A DNA stretch of 26,065 bases, from IMG/VR virus record IMGVR_UViG_3300010389_000112, positions 1 to 26,065 of that record. One strand, given 5' to 3'. Origin of the DNA: a virus. The notes under the pieces are model-generated. The model ran no database searches. It saw nothing but the letters and a program-made list of their open reading frames with translations, and had not been told where the DNA came from. Of this stretch, positions 1-8,402 are shown piece after piece; positions within the stretch are counted from its first letter, which is position 1, and each line of letters starts with the position of its first letter. The translations under genes and the position numbers were made by a program.

Positions 1-2179
1 AAGCAGCACCACCCGATCCATTATCAACATTGACTTTGAGGCCGGTGTAAGTACCACCAGCGCTGGTCCAGTCCAGCTCTACATTCAGATCTGCGGTGCC
101 TGCCAGTTGTCCGGCGTTGTTGTACTGGATGTTGCCGGTTGCTCCAGAGACAAGGCCGACGGTGCCGGTTTGGTCTGGGAAGCTGATCGTGCGGTTGGCG
201 GTTGGGGTGACCGATTGAATGGTCGTAGAGAAAGCGCCGCCGCTGTCGAGGTTTAGATCACCCTTGACTGTTGCAGTGCCAGGGTCGGCATTGCTAACAC
301 CAACCGTCAGCTCGTTAGTGGTCTTGTTAAACGTCAGACCAGAATCAGCACCAAACCCGCCATCATCGTTGAATTGGATCTGGCCGTTCGAGCCAGCAAC
401 TGGGTCGATGCTGGTGCCGGTAAGGACCAGCGTGCCGGTGCTGGCCTGAATGCGGCCGACGTAGGCCACAATCTGGCGATAGCCGCTTGTTGGCTTGACG
501 TTGGTCAGGCCGCCACCATTGGCAACATAAAGCTCATCATTGGTGCTCCAACCCGGAGTGGCCGTGTCGAAATTGAAGATCTCGCCAATGATTGTGCCAT
601 TGCCCTCACCATTGACTGCCAGCGTTGTTTCAACCAAGCCCACTGCCGGGCCCTTGGCCGGGTCGGAGCTGTCGGCGGCTTGAATCTCTACGCGATCACT
701 AGCGCCAACCGTGCCGGTGATATAGAACGGCGTGCCTGCATCAAGCTGCACCGTGTCGGTGTTCTTGACGTGGATGTAGACGCTGCCTGCCAGATTGCCG
801 TGGATGTGCTCGGCAGTAAGCAGCGTGTTAACGGTGAGGTTATTCAGCGTCAACGGGTCAGGCACTGACACGTCATCAGCAACCCACCCTGTGCCGTCGT
901 AGGTCAGGATCTGGCCAGTTGTTGGCGGCGTTGTAGTTAAATCAACGTCACCCAGCTGATCAAGGCTGTAATCGCCTTCAGTGGCGACGACTGCGCCGGT
1001 CCGGCCAAACACCGAATCAACAGCGTTGACTTCGGCGCCAGACTGAATGCCATCAAGCTTTGTCTTGTCGCCAGGCGCCATCAGACCGGCGTTGGTCCCT
1101 GTGACCAGCGGGACCGTGGCATCGGTGCCGGTGCTAGAGGTTACGGTGCCATCCGTTGCGCTGGCGGTGTAACCAAGGTCAGTGGCATCACCCGGAGGTG
1201 CCGCCCATGTGCCATCAGCGCGAAGATAGTTGGCTGTGCCGCCACCACTTCCACCGACCAGGCCGGCATTGGTTGAAGTAAAGGCAGGGATCGTTGCGTC
1301 GGTGCCCGCTGTATTGGTTACGGTGCCACTGCTGGCGGCCGCTGTGTAACCAAGGTCAACGCTACTGACGACGCTGCCGGGCACCCAGTTGGCGCCGTCA
1401 TACTTCAAGAATTGCCCGCTAGTTGGCGCGGAGCTTGTCAGATCAACATCGCCAAGCTGGTCTAGGTCGTAATCGCCTTCTGTCGCGACAACTGCGCCAG
1501 TGCGACCAAAGACCGAATCAACAGGTGCCGATGCTGTTGTGTGCGGCACCCAGTTGGTGCCGTCATAGCTCAACACTTGACCGCTGCTTGGCGGTGTCGT
1601 CGTTAGGTCTACGTCACCAAGTTCTCCTAGGTCATAATCGCCGTCAGTCGCGACTACAGCGCCAGTACGGCCAAAAACAGAATCAACAGCATTGACCTCT
1701 GCACCGGCTTGGACGCCATCAAGCTTTGTCTTGTCGCCGGGCGAGAGGAGGCCAGCATCTGCAGCAGTGACAAGCGGGATGGTCGCATCGAGGCCAGCGC
1801 TATTGGTCACCGTGCCATCAGTGGCCGATGCGGTGTAACCAAGATCAACGCTGCTTACGACATCACCCGGCACCCAGTTGGCACCGTCGTAAGCCAAAAA
1901 TTGGCCATTGGTCGGCGCTGTGGTGCTTAGGTCAACATCGCCAAGCTCGCCTAGGTCATAGTCGCCATTTGCGGCCACGACGGCACCAGTGCGGCCAAAG
2001 ACCGAATCAACCGGCGCATCAGTCGGCGCCAGTTTGACGACAGCGCCTGCACTGTTCTTGGTATAGAGCGCAGTGCTGTTCGCGTTGATGTTTAGCGCGA
2101 TTTCGCCGTTTACCAGATCCGATGGCTGCGGCGCTTGGTCCTGGACGGAACTGTGTTTATGTCGGACGTTGAGCGACAT
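1..2179 (-). CDS. Tail fibre / receptor-binding protein, modular repeats (C-terminus cut by window edge)
   Basis: The frame is open from an ATG at 2179 to the left window edge, giving at least 726 residues with no stop. A strong ribosome site (GGGAGG, 7 nt before the ATG) fixes the start. The N-terminus (residues about 1-52) contains LVNGEIALNINANSTALYTK, a pattern common at the virion-anchoring end of phage fibres. Residues about 57-434 are alternating repeats: four copies of a module with VDSVFGRTGAVVA and LGDVDL motifs, and three copies of a module with LGYTASATDGTVT and DKTKLDG motifs. GGTANYLRADGTWAAP, another fibre motif, lies between them. The later part is beta-rich and Gly/Thr/Asn-rich. 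It is the last gene of the tail block, 44 nt after the previous stop. Role inferred: host recognition at the tail tip. The C-terminal receptor-binding or chaperone domain is outside the window. Confidence 0.85.
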   Translation of the reverse strand, partial: MSLNVRHKHSSVQDQAPQPSDLVNGEIALNINANSTALYTKNSAGAVVKLAPTDAPVDSVFGRTGAVVAANGDYDLGELGDVDLSTTAPTNGQFLAYDGANWVPGDVVSSVDLGYTASATDGTVTNSAGLDATIPLVTAADAGLLSPGDKTKLDGVQAGAEVNAVDSVFGRTGAVVATDGDYDLGELGDVDLTTTPPSSGQVLSYDGTNWVPHTTASAPVDSVFGRTGAVVATEGDYDLDQLGDVDLTSSAPTSGQFLKYDGANWVPGSVVSSVDLGYTAAASSGTVTNTAGTDATIPAFTSTNAGLVGGSGGGTANYLRADGTWAAPPGDATDLGYTASATDGTVTSSTGTDATVPLVTGTNAGLMAPGDKTKLDGIQSGAEVNAVDSVFGRTGAVVATEGDYSLDQLGDVDLTTTPPTTGQILTYDGTGWVADDVSVPDPLTLNNLTVNTLLTAEHIHGNLAGSVYIHVKNTDTVQLDAGTPFYITGTVGASDRVEIQAADSSDPAKGPAVGLVETTLAVNGEGNGTIIGEIFNFDTATPGWSTNDELYVANGGGLTNVKPTSGYRQIVAYVGRIQASTGTLVLTGTSIDPVAGSNGQIQFNDDGGFGADSGLTFNKTTNELTVGVSNADPGTATVKGDLNLDSGGAFSTTIQSVTPTANRTISFPDQTGTVGLVSGATGNIQYNNAGQLAGTADLNVELDWTSAGGTYTGLKVNVDNGSGGAA
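878..2011 (-). repeat. Tandem modular repeats inside the tail fibre gene
   Basis: Four copies of an approximately 145-nt module (1865-2011, 1544-1687, 1376-1522, 878-1021) encode VDSVFGRTGAVVA, then GDYxL, LGDVDL and YDGTxWV. Three copies of a second module (about 1688-1864, 1256-1375 and 1022-1189) encode LGYTAxAxxGTVT, DATIP and, in two of them, PGDKTKLDGxQxGAEVNA. The copies are similar in DNA as well as in protein, all in the same frame. Such repeats can change in number by recombination and can be mis-assembled from short reads. Confidence 0.85.
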
Positions 2180-2223
2180 GGATAAACCTCCCGGTCAAAG
2201 GCGCATACCGCGCTGGACGCATT

Positions 2224-3051
2224 CTAGAGAAGGTACTTTCCAGCCACGTCGTGCAACAGTCTGACTTGGCCTGTCGTGACGAACTGAATTTGGCTCTGGA
2301 TCAACTCGCCAGGCGTGAGCTGAGTCGCCACTGATGTCACCACACAATTCGCCAGATAAAACAAGGCGCGATCACTGGTGTTGCACAGCTCATCAAGCGG
2401 GATGGCATCGGTGCGCTTGAGCAAGAACACGCCAGTAAAGTCTGAACCGATCTCCTGCCGAATGGCTAGCTGGTGCATGTAGACCGGCGATTCGGTGTCG
2501 TATGAGCCGTCTTGCAGCCGCCATTTGGCATCAAAAAAACAGGTGATGTCACCGCTGCCCGAGACAAGCATTCCCATCTGCTGGCGGAACGCATCGCCAA
2601 GGCTGGTGAAGTCTGCAAGCTCGCGGTTGGTGTTCAGCGTCCAGCTGGTGGTCTGAGCTAGGCAGAGATCAACATCAGTGACCACCTCATAGGCGATCCG
2701 GTACGAACTGCTAGGAGCCACCAGCGTCAGGGCTGCATCAAGGCTGCCCTCAAGCGCATTGCTCCACAGGTCATAGAGCCTGATGCCGCCAACGCCATCC
2801 ACGTTGACGTAAAGCGTGATCTCGGTGTCGATCACGCCACTGATGAAATCAAGCGGACCGCCAGAAACACCGCTGTTATCAACACGCGTGAACTTGACCT
2901 GATCGCCAGTGATCAGGCTTGTCTTTGCCAGGCCAAGATCAAAACGCTTCTCAGGGATGTCAACATTGGCCGCCTCTAGCAAGCCATATGCAGGTCCTGC
3001 ATATGCTCGGCCAAGACGTAGGCCACCTGCTTCACCAAGCCAAAGAGCCAT
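2224..3051 (-). CDS. Putative tail protein with a tube-like C-terminal half
   Basis: This 275-residue protein has no family I can name with certainty. Its second half (about residues 135-275) contains ELADFTSLGDAFRQQ, followed by GSGDITCFF and a last strand pair ending in IQSQIQFVTTG. This is the layout of siphophage tail-tube proteins: a strand, a TSLG loop, a strand with GxI or GxM, a helix, and final strands. Its start overlaps the stop of the upstream tube-like gene by one base (TGATG), so the two are translationally coupled. It sits just before the fibre gene, after the tip genes, so a role in the distal tail or fibre attachment is inferred. It could instead be an unrelated beta-rich virion protein. 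Confidence 0.6.
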   Translation of the reverse strand: MALWLGEAGGLRLGRAYAGPAYGLLEAANVDIPEKRFDLGLAKTSLITGDQVKFTRVDNSGVSGGPLDFISGVIDTEITLYVNVDGVGGIRLYDLWSNALEGSLDAALTLVAPSSSYRIAYEVVTDVDLCLAQTTSWTLNTNRELADFTSLGDAFRQQMGMLVSGSGDITCFFDAKWRLQDGSYDTESPVYMHQLAIRQEIGSDFTGVFLLKRTDAIPLDELCNTSDRALFYLANCVVTSVATQLTPGELIQSQIQFVTTGQVRLLHDVAGKYLL

Positions 3052-3485
3052 CAGACAACAGTCACGGTGGTGAGCGGGCCAGTCACATTGTATTGAATGT
3101 TGGCCTGAATAATCTGAGCGGCTTGTGCCGTGATATCAACCGATGAGATCAGGCAAGTGAACTCAAGAATCCTTTCAGCCACTCCTCCATTGTTCAGCTG
3201 TAGCTTGAGCACGGTGGCCGGAGCGTTTGGCGTCTGAGTGGTGCGCAGCACATCATCTAGCAATGCCGCGCCTTCAATCTGATTGCTTGCGTTCTCGTAA
3301 TAAAAGATCGTTGCGCTGCCAGAATATGACTGGTTGCCGTTGATGTAGGTTTTAGCGTACTGGCCAAGGTTGGTCGTTTCTAGGCTGTCAACATTGCCGC
3401 TAAGGTTCCACGACTCAACGCGTGCGACCTTTGCGCCGTTGACGTACAAGGCGCCATCAATGCCGGTGTATTGCTTGTTTGCCAT
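3051..3485 (-). CDS. Tail-tube-fold protein, paralogue of the major tail protein
   Basis: A 144-residue protein that carries a full tube-like pattern: VESWNLSGNVDSLETTNLGQ near residues 23-42, then YSGSATIFYYEN, a helix, and LEFTCLISSVDIT with IQANIQYNVTG at the end. The same ordered elements occur in the major tail protein at 11918-12706 (IETTTL, ASGSMTVYFTPD, VEAHVSIFGFSLS, AEINFRLS). It lacks the extra N-terminal beta domain of that protein. The ATG at 3485 lacks a clear Shine-Dalgarno sequence. It is coupled to the next gene by TGATG. Its place downstream of the tip protein suggests a minor or distal tube-like component rather than the main tube. That role is inference; the fold assignment is by motif only. 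Confidence 0.65.
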   Translation of the reverse strand: MANKQYTGIDGALYVNGAKVARVESWNLSGNVDSLETTNLGQYAKTYINGNQSYSGSATIFYYENASNQIEGAALLDDVLRTTQTPNAPATVLKLQLNNGGVAERILEFTCLISSVDITAQAAQIIQANIQYNVTGPLTTVTVV

Positions 3486-3510
3486 GGCGCGATCAAGCCT
3501 TGCTCAGAGT

Positions 3511-4047
3511 CTAAGGAATTGGAACAGAAGCAACAAGATCAACGCTTACGCTGCCAACGCCTGGCGATGTCCACTGCACCGAAGGCGGCGACGCATAGCG
3601 ATAGGTGTAGGAGGCAGGCTGCAGATAGATGGAGCTTGAAACGCCAGCCAACACCTCTGGGCTGAGATTGAAATCTAGGTAACCGCCTTGCACGGCAAGG
3701 TAGTGAGCAAAGATCAGGTTGTACTGGGCTTCTGTAAGGTTTTGGAAGCCCAAGCTCAACGACAAGCCGATCTGATTGGCGCCAAGCAGCACACGATTTT
3801 CAAGGCCAGAGTAAGTCTGAAAAGTGCTGAACGGCTGCGATCCTTGCGTGAATGTTCGCGCTGAAGGCGCTAGCGCAGGAAAGTCAACGCCAGCAGCAGG
3901 CGGCACTGATGCGCTTGAACTACTGTTCGGCGCACCATCAGCTTCAAGCACGGCGATCAATCCGAAGAAGCCGCTCCCCAACTCTGCCGTTGGCATACCG
4001 CCAGGCAGTGTTGTCTCTGTAGCTGTGATTGTGAAATCAGCTGCCAT
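3511..4047 (-). CDS. Minor tail protein
   Basis: A 178-residue protein. Its central part reads LSLGFQNLTEAQYNLIFAHY, then GGYLDFNLSPEVLAG and, near the end, VQWTSPGVGSVSVDLVAS. This resembles the pattern of lambda gpM-type minor tail proteins, where a strand is followed by a helix that sets the length of a loop, then a motif with conserved aromatic residues. The N-terminal third is Ala/Ser/Pro rich and probably flexible. It starts six nucleotides after the stop of the upstream gene and is read as part of the tail-tip block. It would act during tip assembly or attach to the tube end. Its similarity to gpM is weak by eye, so 'tail protein' is firmer than the exact role. Confidence 0.6.
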   Translation of the reverse strand: MAADFTITATETTLPGGMPTAELGSGFFGLIAVLEADGAPNSSSSASVPPAAGVDFPALAPSARTFTQGSQPFSTFQTYSGLENRVLLGANQIGLSLSLGFQNLTEAQYNLIFAHYLAVQGGYLDFNLSPEVLAGVSSSIYLQPASYTYRYASPPSVQWTSPGVGSVSVDLVASVPIP

Positions 4048-4052
4048 GGTGA

Positions 4053-4943
4053 TCAGGTAAGGTCAGGCTCAGAGGTGCCAAAATCAAAGATCAGGCTTGG
4101 CTGATTCATGTCAGCCTGAGAGCGTATCCAATAGCGACCATTGGCAAGCAGCAGAACTCCGTTGAAGTTAAGAGGAGATCCATATGTCGATCTGTTGCTG
4201 CTGGTCAAAGCTGCGGGCACGTGGTAGCGCACGTCTGATTGGTTGATAAAAAAAGCGGGGCCATAGTCAAAAGTGTTCCAATAATTCATGCCAAAGTTTG
4301 TGAAAAATATCTCTGGCATTAGCCCTTGAAAGTTGTTGTTGTACCAAGGTTGCGGCAAAAGCAGATATTCAGCGCCGCTTGCCCCAGAAGCTATCGGCGC
4401 GTTGGTCTGCCACATTGCCCCGTCAGTATTCATTGGCCAAATGCAAGTATTGGGGTTGTCAGCAGTACCGTTCCACGTCCCAGCCTGCACAAAGGCAGCA
4501 GTATCAAAGCCTGGGTGATACCACATCACCTTCTTGTTTCTTGTAACTAGCGTGGCATTTACTACCTGATCACTTGTCCAAAAACGCCAGTTGGCGCCAT
4601 AGAAAGAGTAACTAGTGTCATTGTATTCAATCGTTCTTAGGTTAGTTGTGTCGGTTGCTAGGTCGCCTGGAGATGCCGTATAAGTCGCGTCTTCGTAAAT
4701 GCTGCAACTAGTTGAAGTCGTAGCGCTAGTCCAGTTCGCCCAGAAGTAGCTTCGCCATGTGCCGCCTTGCAAGCTATCAGTTGCGCCATACGAGAAAACG
4801 CGTTTGAAGCTGCTGCCGTCTGGATGCGCTCCCGTAGTCCAGCCCTTGGATGGCAAGTAGGTATCAAACAGATATTCCATCGCGGCATTGTTCTCGGCGC
4901 GGTCGCCGGTCCAAGTCACGGAATTGGCTAGCGTCCAAGTCAT
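4053..4943 (-). CDS. Hypothetical virion protein of the tail region
   Basis: About 296 residues, unrecognised. It is rich in aromatic residues (Trp, Tyr, Phe) with many short beta-type stretches, for example WRSYFWANWTSATTS and NDTSYSFYGANWRFWTSDQ. There is no signal peptide or membrane segment. The segment NNAAMEYLFDTYLPSKGWTT near the N-terminus recalls small domains found in phage baseplate or fibre-associated proteins, but I cannot assign a family. The ATG at 4943 is chosen. A TTG at 4955 in the same frame has AGGA five bases upstream and is a real alternative, adding four residues. Being flanked by the J-like tip protein and the minor tail protein, a structural or adhesion role is likely. 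Confidence 0.6.
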   Translation of the reverse strand: MTWTLANSVTWTGDRAENNAAMEYLFDTYLPSKGWTTGAHPDGSSFKRVFSYGATDSLQGGTWRSYFWANWTSATTSTSCSIYEDATYTASPGDLATDTTNLRTIEYNDTSYSFYGANWRFWTSDQVVNATLVTRNKKVMWYHPGFDTAAFVQAGTWNGTADNPNTCIWPMNTDGAMWQTNAPIASGASGAEYLLLPQPWYNNNFQGLMPEIFFTNFGMNYWNTFDYGPAFFINQSDVRYHVPAALTSSNRSTYGSPLNFNGVLLLANGRYWIRSQADMNQPSLIFDFGTSEPDLT

Positions 4944-4992
4944 TGATAGCGTCAACCTTTTCCTACAGGTTACAGCAGCAAAATGAAACGCA

Positions 4993-7953
4993 CTAGGTCA
5001 GGGCATCTAGGTCTGCCTCAATATCTGCCGGAACGATGGTGCTTTGATTCATTGGCACCAATGGCGCGTCATCCGTAGCGGCAAAACAGTAGTCGTAGTA
5101 TGTGGATGCATCAGAGGTCTTTGTGAAGCCTCGGGTCTGGAAATCCTTCTTGTTTGTTGGCGGATTGTATGTAATCCCGCCAGGGCTTGTGCCAACCAGA
5201 CTCCCATCGATCCAAAGGCTAATGGTCGGGATGTTGTCGGTGCCATTAAGCCAATAGACCTGAACATAGGCATGAACCCACGACTGAACGGGGACAGTAG
5301 TTGTCCCGATTGAATCCACGCTTAGACCTTCAGCAACCACAGAAAAAGACATAGTGGTAGATGAAACGCGAACGCCTCTAAGCTGCCAGCCAATTGCTCC
5401 TGTTGTCACTCTGGCGAAGGTTTCACGTTGCCCGGCAATTGTCAACGTACCTGTGCTAAGGATCGACGGGCTATTGTAGTAAAAACGCGTAGACCACATA
5501 TAGTAGGGTTTGTCATGATATGGGAAGGCATTCGTAAACAGCAGGCCCACCTCTTGCGTTGCTGGCGTCACCGCTGAATATGCACCATCAAACGCTCTTG
5601 TGATGCTGCGGGTCGTGTTGTCTTGTACACCAAGCTGAGCTTCACCATTCTCAAAGCTAAATTTGGTCCCAAGCGGTGCCGCGGCAACAGATGTAATAGT
5701 CACATATTGACCATCAGCAAACACCGAGAAAAGGTTGTCTGGTATGCCAAAGCGGACCCAAGCACCAGATACATCAAGCTGCACTGATGAAACCGTCTGT
5801 GAAATCTCGTTGCCGCCTCCGTTGTATGAAAATCTAATCGTATCGTTTACGGCAATTGCGCTTAGATCCGCGTACCTATTAACTCCTATCGAATCAACAG
5901 AATTGATTTCAACGTAATATAGATTGCTTGTGTCAACAAAGAACTTAAACTCACCACCAAGCAGCGCGGTAACATCAGCAGCTGTTGGGGTGTAGCTCCA
6001 AGCAAATGCGCTCGGTCCATCGCCTGGCACTTCGGTTTCAGGCGGAGGTGATGTCAACGCTGGCTGCATATCGGCGCTAATGATGCTGCGCCCGCTTGCA
6101 TCAGTGGGGAAGTGAGTCGCCTCAATCTGATAGTTGCCAAGCTGATCCTCTATAACATTGTCTATCTGGTAAAAATCCGTAGTTTGCTGTTGAACGCCTT
6201 GCGCTTCGTATGACCAAGTGACCTCAATGATCTGTGAAGGCAGAAGGTTTGCTGATGCCGATGTGGTCTTAAAAGTGACGTAATGCTTTATGTTTTTCCT
6301 GCTTGATATGATATACCTTCCGATGATCTCAGCATGTCTGACATCTGTGCAAAACTCTTCCATGTCGTACTGTTCATATGGGCCATCTAGCGCAGTTCCA
6401 TCAAATCGAACCTCTAAAGCGCGCGACACTGGGAAGCTTGCGGCGCTTTGTTCACGCCAAGTCATAACGGCGCAGAATGGCCTCAGCTGCTCTGTGGAAG
6501 CGTATTCCTTCTGATACGAACCGACAACAATGTTTTCGTTATTGAAGGTCGCAACTGGCACCACTGGATCAGCGCTAACCAGCTTGTCCGCGTTTAAAGG
6601 AAGCACTGGCAGCAGCATATATTTGCCACCAGCTTGGACAAACCTTAGCAAATAATACGGAGCAACACTCGCTAAATAGTCTCGCAAATTGGCACTGTTT
6701 GCCAATACGCCATTAAAGGTCAATAGGCTGTTTTGGTTGAATTCAGCGGCGAGCTGGAAGGACGGCAAGTCAATGAATGCATTGGCGGCAATTCCTGCCT
6801 TTTGCAGCAAGTAGTAAGAAAGGTCTGGGAACAGGTTTGAGCTGCCGCTACCGCCGAGCAACTTATTAACCACAATGCCACTACGGACAAAGCAGCGAAC
6901 TTGCTGATATAGGTTTGAATTTTCTACGCCTGCAACATATCCGCCTTTTACTGCAAGTGTTGTCAACCCCTCAAAGGTGCCGCCAGAGCCTGGGAACAGA
7001 GGTAGATTTGTTGAGACGGCAGGCTCCCCCGGCAAATAGTCAGCAGAAGCGGGAATATAAACCCATTTCCTGTAGCTGTAACGGAAAGCTACTCTAAGAT
7101 TGCGCCCAGTAGCCTGCTGGTATCCAGCAATATCAACAATTGCCTCAACAGAACTGCCGCTAGTTGGCAGGTCCTGATTTATGTTTGTTGCTAGCTTATA
7201 GGCCCCAGAAGGCGCAGGATCGCTTATGGATCGCGACTGCACAACTGCTTGGTTTATCTCAAAACGGATCCCGGCGGCGACAGGGGTGCCCGGCGCGTTC
7301 TGGTCTTCAACGCATATCTCAAAATAAGAGATTCTGCCAATATCAACGCCTAGAATTATTCTATAGTCACCATTGGAAACGCGGGGATCAGAAGTATTCA
7401 GCGAGATTACAGCGGTAAAGCTATTGGCCTCATATGGCGGCAGATAGGTTCCATAATAGCGAAAATCAGAGCTGTCGGGTCTAAAGTAAGTAACTGCACT
7501 TAAGTCATACTTGCCAGGCGTCCCAACCTGCGGCGATCCAGCTGTTTCATAGGTCAACGTATAGTCAAAGCCAGAGACAGCTAGGCCGTTATACGTGGTC
7601 ACCGCTGATGGGCTTAGCAACGATGTCAGAGCAGAGGCACCCTGCTGGATGTCTGCCAATGCAATAGAAGGCATCTCGCCGTCACCAAGCACTAAGCCAT
7701 AGGAAAAGCTGCTGATATCAGACTCCTTGTACTGCGCACCAATACGAACCGCAGGCGGCGCCAACCAAACACCGCCAATGGCGTTCTCAGGCATGTAAGA
7801 GCAAAAGACTAGCGGGATTGAATTGCCCGTTTGAACCGCTCGTTGCCTGCTTGTCGCGTTATCGTCTACAGCCTGAAGTGCAGCAAGTTCATCCTTCCGC
7901 AGGTTCGTCGTGATTGGCGAGGATGCGCTCTGTGGCGAGATATAAGTGGTCAT
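4993..7953 (-). CDS. J-like tail tip protein with C-terminal LamG-like domain
   Basis: A 986-residue protein, by length and position the central tip protein (lambda gpJ role). Near residues 46-60 it has GNSIPLVFCSYMPENAIGGV, like the early hub region of J-type proteins. The middle (about 370-610) contains FPDLSYYLLQKAGI, NLRDYLASVAPYYLLRFVQ and DVRHAEIIGRYIISSRK, which fit the hub core. The C-terminus (about 765-975) is beta-rich with WVHAYVQVYW and ISLWIDGSLVG, typical of LamG/concanavalin-like sugar-binding folds. Its ATG overlaps the stop of the upstream gene (ATGA). Expected role: closes the tube, triggers DNA release and binds the host surface. The domain borders are estimates; the overall call is good. 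Confidence 0.75.
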   Translation of the reverse strand: MTTYISPQSASSPITTNLRKDELAALQAVDDNATSRQRAVQTGNSIPLVFCSYMPENAIGGVWLAPPAVRIGAQYKESDISSFSYGLVLGDGEMPSIALADIQQGASALTSLLSPSAVTTYNGLAVSGFDYTLTYETAGSPQVGTPGKYDLSAVTYFRPDSSDFRYYGTYLPPYEANSFTAVISLNTSDPRVSNGDYRIILGVDIGRISYFEICVEDQNAPGTPVAAGIRFEINQAVVQSRSISDPAPSGAYKLATNINQDLPTSGSSVEAIVDIAGYQQATGRNLRVAFRYSYRKWVYIPASADYLPGEPAVSTNLPLFPGSGGTFEGLTTLAVKGGYVAGVENSNLYQQVRCFVRSGIVVNKLLGGSGSSNLFPDLSYYLLQKAGIAANAFIDLPSFQLAAEFNQNSLLTFNGVLANSANLRDYLASVAPYYLLRFVQAGGKYMLLPVLPLNADKLVSADPVVPVATFNNENIVVGSYQKEYASTEQLRPFCAVMTWREQSAASFPVSRALEVRFDGTALDGPYEQYDMEEFCTDVRHAEIIGRYIISSRKNIKHYVTFKTTSASANLLPSQIIEVTWSYEAQGVQQQTTDFYQIDNVIEDQLGNYQIEATHFPTDASGRSIISADMQPALTSPPPETEVPGDGPSAFAWSYTPTAADVTALLGGEFKFFVDTSNLYYVEINSVDSIGVNRYADLSAIAVNDTIRFSYNGGGNEISQTVSSVQLDVSGAWVRFGIPDNLFSVFADGQYVTITSVAAAPLGTKFSFENGEAQLGVQDNTTRSITRAFDGAYSAVTPATQEVGLLFTNAFPYHDKPYYMWSTRFYYNSPSILSTGTLTIAGQRETFARVTTGAIGWQLRGVRVSSTTMSFSVVAEGLSVDSIGTTTVPVQSWVHAYVQVYWLNGTDNIPTISLWIDGSLVGTSPGGITYNPPTNKKDFQTRGFTKTSDASTYYDYCFAATDDAPLVPMNQSTIVPADIEADLDALT

Positions 7954-8402
7954 AACTGCGGCGGATCCCCCACCAAGGTAGTGGTGAATTTACGAGGCGG
8001 TGCTTGCGCCTTCACTGGATCAAGGTTACTGCCGATCTGAACGGCAAGGATCCGATCGGTCTTGCTGGCAGTCAATAAATTTCCAACGAACTGTGCAAAG
8101 GTTGTAAGAGTTGCAGGCGGAACGCCCGTCGCAGTCGGCGTAAACTCTTTCAGCTCGCAATCGTAGATGTATCCATTGGTTGCGCTATTTTCCACGACCT
8201 GCTCAAGCGCAGGCTGCAGACCAAACTCGATGTCAAGTGATTGCTGGCCGCCAGAGACATTTGAGGTGATGGCTCCAACGCTAAAAGGCTTGAAGACGTG
8301 ACCGCTCACCGTGATGCCAGGCCAGTAGCTCTGATACCTAGCCACAACGGTACTGAAGTCGCTCTGCCTGATCGTCAGGAATGCGGCAATGCCTTTGGTC
8401 AT
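7950..8402 (-). CDS. Tail tip assembly protein (DUF1833/gpL-like position)
   Basis: A 150-residue protein between the tape measure and the tip protein, overlapping both by 4 nt (ATGA at each end). This is the place where lambda carries M, L, K and I. The sequence has LDIEFGLQPALEQVVENS and YIYDCELKEFTP, the kind of strand-rich layout seen in DUF1833-like or gpL-like tip proteins. I see no cysteine cluster that would prove an iron-sulfur gpL homologue, since only one cysteine (in IYDCELKE) is present. No membrane segment is visible. Role inferred from context: part of the initiator complex at the distal end of the tail around the tape measure C-terminus. Confidence 0.6.
   Translation of the reverse strand: MTKGIAAFLTIRQSDFSTVVARYQSYWPGITVSGHVFKPFSVGAITSNVSGGQQSLDIEFGLQPALEQVVENSATNGYIYDCELKEFTPTATGVPPATLTTFAQFVGNLLTASKTDRILAVQIGSNLDPVKAQAPPRKFTTTLVGDPPQL

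Noticed and set aside
374-868. 164-codon open frame on the plus strand
   Set aside because: It lies opposite the tail fibre gene, which has a strong start site and known motifs; the plus-strand translation shows no recognisable pattern.
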